Shown in pieces: positions 18,252 through 21,203 of a DNA stretch of 21,203 bases. The notes under the pieces are model-generated. The model worked only from the letters and a program-made list of their open reading frames with translations. It was not told where the DNA came from and ran no database searches. Numbering within the stretch: the stretch's first letter is position 1; every line of letters begins with the position of its first letter. Source of the DNA: a virus; IMG/VR virus record IMGVR_UViG_3300048549_000558, positions 1 through 21,203 of that record; one strand, 5' to 3'. The position numbers were made by a program, and so were the translations under genes.

Positions 18252-20060
18252 TTATTTTAAGAATTTGATAAATTTATCGTAAGGTATCTTTTTAGTTCCT
18301 TCAAAATTGAAAGAGAATCTGCCCGATGCGTTTGTGCCTGTGCGGAATGCCGTGTAGTAAATTTTATTCTCTTCAATATCACTAACAACATATAAATCAA
18401 TATTTAGATATTTTTTATCCTGTGTATTGAGTCGGATACCCGAGATAGGAAATTGAACATCTTTCAATTTAGCCTTTTTCTTTTCAACATAATCTTCGGC
18501 TGATCCAAGGTATTCATACGATTTACCACTTGATTTTCCATATACTTTATATAATGGAAGAGATGTTTTGCCAAAGAAAACCTCTTTGTGCATATCAATC
18601 ACGGAATTCAATATCTCATCTGTGTTTGTTGTGCCGATGATCGATTCGACCGAGGACAATGAATAAGAATTTGATAGTAATTTAGAAACGATATCAATAT
18701 TGATCTCTTTCGATGATTTGAAATTTGTTATCTCCGTGCCAGTCTTATGAATAAGATAGTCTTTTGTATCATATAGTTTTACAACACCATTTCTCTTCTT
18801 TTGAACTTCTTTGACTAATTTATTTGCATCAGAAATCTTGATCTTCTCAAGTTTACTATTAAGATTTCCTACATCTTTCTTTTCAATCAGAAATTTATCA
18901 CCATCGATATATTGTTCAAGCAAGAACATATCTCTCTTGTCCAGACCGAATAGTTTCTGATATCTACCGAATACAGATTTCTTTTCTGATTTTGCTGCTT
19001 TCTTAAACTTGCCAGTTATCTTAGCCGCAAAGTTTCGTAAGGCCGATGCTACCTTTGAATATAAACCTTTTAACTTTTCAGCCGCTGTCTTAAAAATATC
19101 AAATACTCCTTCATTCATCTGTAAAGATTCACTAACAATATCTGTGAAATAATCATCGTATGATGGTAATTTATATTTCTGAATGATATATGCTGTTACC
19201 TTACCTAACTGAGCCTTGTCTGCGGATTTCTTTAATGAAACTTGAATCAGATTAATTTTACTCTTTTCTCCAGTAATAATACCCTTTTTATCAAAGGTGA
19301 ATGTATCTGTTTTCATCGCCTCAATTGTTTTATTCGCATCGGCGGATGAGATGATCATATCTGCTGTATTAGCCTTAACACCTGTTATCGCAACATTGTC
19401 ATTCTGTTCTTCAGCCGCATAATAATCATTGATCCTACCGTGAATAATATTTGCCTTGAATTTTACAAGAGGCATAAAGTCTGACATTCCAGCTATAAGA
19501 CCAATCATCTCAGCAAAATTCTTTGATGTCATTGTGTCGAGCTTGGAAATAAGAGTTGATTTACCCTTTGAATCCCAGTCTTGTCCATTCCCCAAGATGC
19601 TTTTTATATTATCAATAACCTTTTGACGATTGTCTGCATCTGCTTCGACATCTTTATAATATACACCGATCGCTTGAACAGTCTCAAGTGTAGGAGTATC
19701 TTTGCCCCAATTAATATCCGAACCCAATTTCAAGCCATTGAAATAATTATCAACTGCTTTTTCATACCAAGCAAATGAACCTACTGATTTTCCATCTGGC
19801 GCATCAAGAATCTCAAATGCAGCTCTGAGTGGTTTTGTATTATCTCCAAAAATTAGAGCATCACTTGGTATCTTAGTGGCATCTAATTTACTGAAGACTG
19901 GATTTGGTGGCAATTTTAATTGATCGCCTACCTTATTCTCAAAGGCTGATATTTTATCAGTCTTGAGAGTAAAAAGTGAACCTGGACCATATTTGCCAGC
20001 GCTCACGGTTGCTTCGTTGATTATATCTGAAAGTTCTTTGTAATCTTTAAATGATAGCAT
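18252..20060 (-). CDS. Large tagged protein of unknown function (602 aa)
   Basis: Start chosen at ATG 20060 (MLSFKDYKELSDIINEA), which begins with the targeting-like motif and gives an I-N-E/A cut site; an in-frame ATG nine bases upstream is also possible. About residues 27-315 form an alpha/beta region containing NTADMIISS (231-239) and LIQVSLKKSADKAQLG (271-286). That pairing of an acidic residue with a (Q/E)-x-x-x-K strand faintly recalls PD-(D/E)XK nucleases, but the key residues do not fit well. An M-N-E/G site near 315 separates it from a basic helical stretch (about 320-360, KLKGLYSKVASALRNFAAK) and a beta-rich C-terminal domain. It is the first gene behind the late promoter. Not recognised. 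Confidence 0.82.
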   Translation of the reverse strand: MLSFKDYKELSDIINEATVSAGKYGPGSLFTLKTDKISAFENKVGDQLKLPPNPVFSKLDATKIPSDALIFGDNTKPLRAAFEILDAPDGKSVGSFAWYEKAVDNYFNGLKLGSDINWGKDTPTLETVQAIGVYYKDVEADADNRQKVIDNIKSILGNGQDWDSKGKSTLISKLDTMTSKNFAEMIGLIAGMSDFMPLVKFKANIIHGRINDYYAAEEQNDNVAITGVKANTADMIISSADANKTIEAMKTDTFTFDKKGIITGEKSKINLIQVSLKKSADKAQLGKVTAYIIQKYKLPSYDDYFTDIVSESLQMNEGVFDIFKTAAEKLKGLYSKVASALRNFAAKITGKFKKAAKSEKKSVFGRYQKLFGLDKRDMFLLEQYIDGDKFLIEKKDVGNLNSKLEKIKISDANKLVKEVQKKRNGVVKLYDTKDYLIHKTGTEITNFKSSKEINIDIVSKLLSNSYSLSSVESIIGTTNTDEILNSVIDMHKEVFFGKTSLPLYKVYGKSSGKSYEYLGSAEDYVEKKKAKLKDVQFPISGIRLNTQDKKYLNIDLYVVSDIEENKIYYTAFRTGTNASGRFSFNFEGTKKIPYDKFIKFLK

Positions 20061-20092
20061 AGTTCCCATAAAATTAAAATGAATGTCTACAT

Positions 20093-20527
20093 CTATTTAT
20101 AAGATTTCCACTCTTCATATAATTTTTTAGAACGTTTCCAAGGTTCTTTTTCCCAAGGTTCTTGCTTAGATTTCCAAGGAATCATTTTACCTTTCCATCG
20201 ACTGAAACCTGAGGCTCGGGCTAAATCGACTAATTCACCCCTTGCATATTGTTTTACATGAATCATCTCATGCGCAAGGGTGTCAAAAATCAGATCATGT
20301 TCGACCGAGGAATCCATTCTTATTGTGAATACCCGAGGTCTGTGATTTCTATCTTCCCAAATACAATCACCATATAGACCTTCTTTTTCTTTCAGTCCTC
20401 TTTTTAAGATGATATTGATCTCAATGTTTCTTATTCGTGGTAATAATTTCTTCAAGAAAAAGAAAGCAGCATCTTCTACCTCTTCTCTCAATTTCTTTCC
20501 CCCACCAGTAGCCTCTATATCAATCAT
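20093..20527 (-). CDS. SprT-like HExxH metalloprotein (144 aa)
   Basis: Start taken at ATG 20527 (MIDIEATGGGKKLREEVEDA), which matches the usual start of this phage family and lies exactly at the predicted +1 of a consensus promoter. Longer in-frame starts would run into the helicase gene. H86-E87-M-I-H90 (LAHEMIHVKQYARGEL) is a zinc-binding HExxH helix, as in SprT-like and related metallopeptidases. The C-terminal tail is Trp/Pro rich (IPWKSKQEPWEKEPWKRSKK), a repeated P-W-(K/E) motif, also usual in this family. Related proteins are common in T4-like phages; substrate unknown. The late promoter of the next unit overlaps its last codons. Confidence 0.85.
   Translation of the reverse strand: MIDIEATGGGKKLREEVEDAAFFFLKKLLPRIRNIEINIILKRGLKEKEGLYGDCIWEDRNHRPRVFTIRMDSSVEHDLIFDTLAHEMIHVKQYARGELVDLARASGFSRWKGKMIPWKSKQEPWEKEPWKRSKKLYEEWKSYK
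20094..20101 (-). promoter_or_regulatory. T4-type late promoter of the internal-protein unit
   Basis: TATAAATA at 20101-20094 on the minus strand, overlapping the last codons and stop of the SprT-like gene. Expected +1 is about 20088, giving a leader of about 28 bases before ATG 20060. It is the only late promoter seen directly upstream of the long unit of tagged proteins. Confidence 0.75.
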
Positions 20528-20533
20528 TATGGT

Positions 20534-20562
20534 ATTATATTCTGAATCTAATAAGATGTCAA
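20534..20562 (-). promoter_or_regulatory. Consensus sigma70 promoter, exactly leaderless
   Basis: TTGACA (20562-20557), 17 bases, TATAAT (20539-20534) on the minus strand; +1 falls on 20527, the A of the SprT-like ATG. It fills the short gap after the helicase stop, so this gene has its own start even though it follows a same-strand gene. Confidence 0.88.
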
Positions 20563-20564
20563 TA

Positions 20565-21203
20565 TTATATTTTGAACGATGAGTAGTCTGAGTCTGATTG
20601 TTGAGACGGATTCTCATTAGAGAGTGTCTGTGCAGAATCCTCAACATCATATAATCTCATCTTTGCCCGATCAATTCCAACGATGAACCTCTTGTTCTGG
20701 GTTGGATCATTATATCTGTTCTTTAGTTGTTTAACCATCAATTGGTTCATACCCTCAAGTTGCTCGGTTGAAATCAGAGCCAACATCAAATCGGCTGTTG
20801 CAGGAAGTCCAAAAGATTCAGATGTATCTGTGATCTCAACATCTGTATTTCCAAATCCTGTACGAGTAACCTGTGTTGCAGACCAGATTGGAACATTGAA
20901 TTCTACGGCAAGACCACGAAGTTCCTCTGCGATTGCTTTGATATAAGAATATGTATTGATCGAACCACCCAGTCCTTTCATACGAGAAGAAGCAGCGATA
21001 TTTAGATAATCAATGAAGATCACATCGGGCTTGAAGTCTTTCTTTAGTTTCAATTCATCTAGGAGTGCACGGAAATGACCCGTGTGTGCCGATGCAGTAG
21101 GATATTCTTTGATAATCAATTTGCCATTAGTCTTTGATTGAATCTTTTGCACCTTCTTATCAAAGGTTTGTTTAGGCATATTCTCAATATCTTTGATATC
21201 GAT
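20565..21203 (-). CDS. 41: Replicative DNA helicase gp41, C-terminal part (partial)
   Basis: The frame is open to the right edge, so the N-terminus lies outside; 212 residues are visible. The segment LIIKEYPTASAHTGHFRALL, the Walker B strand DVIFIDYLNIAASSR, the AIAEELRGLAVEFNVPIWSATQ segment with its helicase motif glutamine, and ESFGLPATADLMLALISTE all match the RecA-like core of T4 gp41, the hexameric DnaB-type helicase that unwinds DNA at the phage fork and recruits primase gp61. A short polar tail (ENPSQQSDSDYSSFKI) ends the protein. The next gene begins 38 bases downstream behind its own promoter. Confidence 0.95.
   Translation of the reverse strand: MDIKDIENMPKQTFDKKVQKIQSKTNGKLIIKEYPTASAHTGHFRALLDELKLKKDFKPDVIFIDYLNIAASSRMKGLGGSINTYSYIKAIAEELRGLAVEFNVPIWSATQVTRTGFGNTDVEITDTSESFGLPATADLMLALISTEQLEGMNQLMVKQLKNRYNDPTQNKRFIVGIDRAKMRLYDVEDSAQTLSNENPSQQSDSDYSSFKI

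Overview
The window reads as part of the genome of a T4-like contractile-tailed phage, most like the marine T4-type viruses. It is strongly A+T rich, and every gene I accept lies on the minus strand, so transcription runs from high to low coordinates. Recognisable T4-type landmarks are the C-terminal part of the gp41 replicative helicase, an RNase H/flap nuclease, class I ribonucleotide reductase NrdA/NrdB, and many small conserved phage proteins without known function. Genes are packed with stop/start overlaps (TAATG or ATGA). No tRNA, CRISPR array, insertion sequence or integrase was seen.

Layout in order of transcription. (1) 21203-20093: end of the gp41 helicase gene, then a SprT-like HExxH metalloprotein with its own consensus sigma70 promoter. 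(2) 20060-9259: a long unit behind a T4-type late promoter (TATAAATA at 20101-20094). Several of its proteins begin with a short motif, M-(K/L/I)-(S/T/Q)-F-x-x-(F/Y), that closely resembles the capsid-targeting sequence of T4 internal head proteins (MKTYQEFIAE, then cleavage before A). The unit encodes a 602-aa protein of unknown function, a small conserved protein, a cupin-like protein, a KxDG nucleotidyltransferase-like protein, a 741-aa nucleotidyltransferase plus P-loop kinase fusion, two modular proteins with recurring (L/V)-(E/Q)-E-A linkers, a coiled-coil membrane protein, a membrane-anchored cysteine-peptidase-like protein, a very basic small protein, and a small protein with a weak RMF-like motif. 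(3) 9240-7991: three small conserved phage proteins behind a second perfect late promoter, closed by two hairpins. (4) 7877-5077: nrdB, nrdA and a zinc ribbon gene, behind a sigma70-type promoter. (5) 5010-3100: a GIY-YIG-like protein, RNase H and two small proteins. (6) 3078-1: a block of small early-type proteins, several with zinc ribbons.

Main interpretation, which is inference: the 20-9.3 kb unit looks like a set of virion-internal proteins made late, packaged in the head by targeting tags, cut by the prohead protease, and probably injected with the DNA. Two of them (589 and 418 aa) look like polyproteins that such a protease would release as several domains. The enzymatic members (KxDG protein, nucleotidyltransferase/kinase, cupin) would then be injected effectors or nucleotide/NAD-handling enzymes.

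A second unusual theme is promoter placement. At several genes a consensus sigma70 promoter, or a late promoter, is positioned so that the predicted transcription start falls on or within two bases of the ATG, which predicts leaderless mRNAs. The sigma70-type promoters point to a proteobacterial-type host polymerase, whereas NrdA and NrdB resemble the Bacteroidota type. The host cannot be named from this window.
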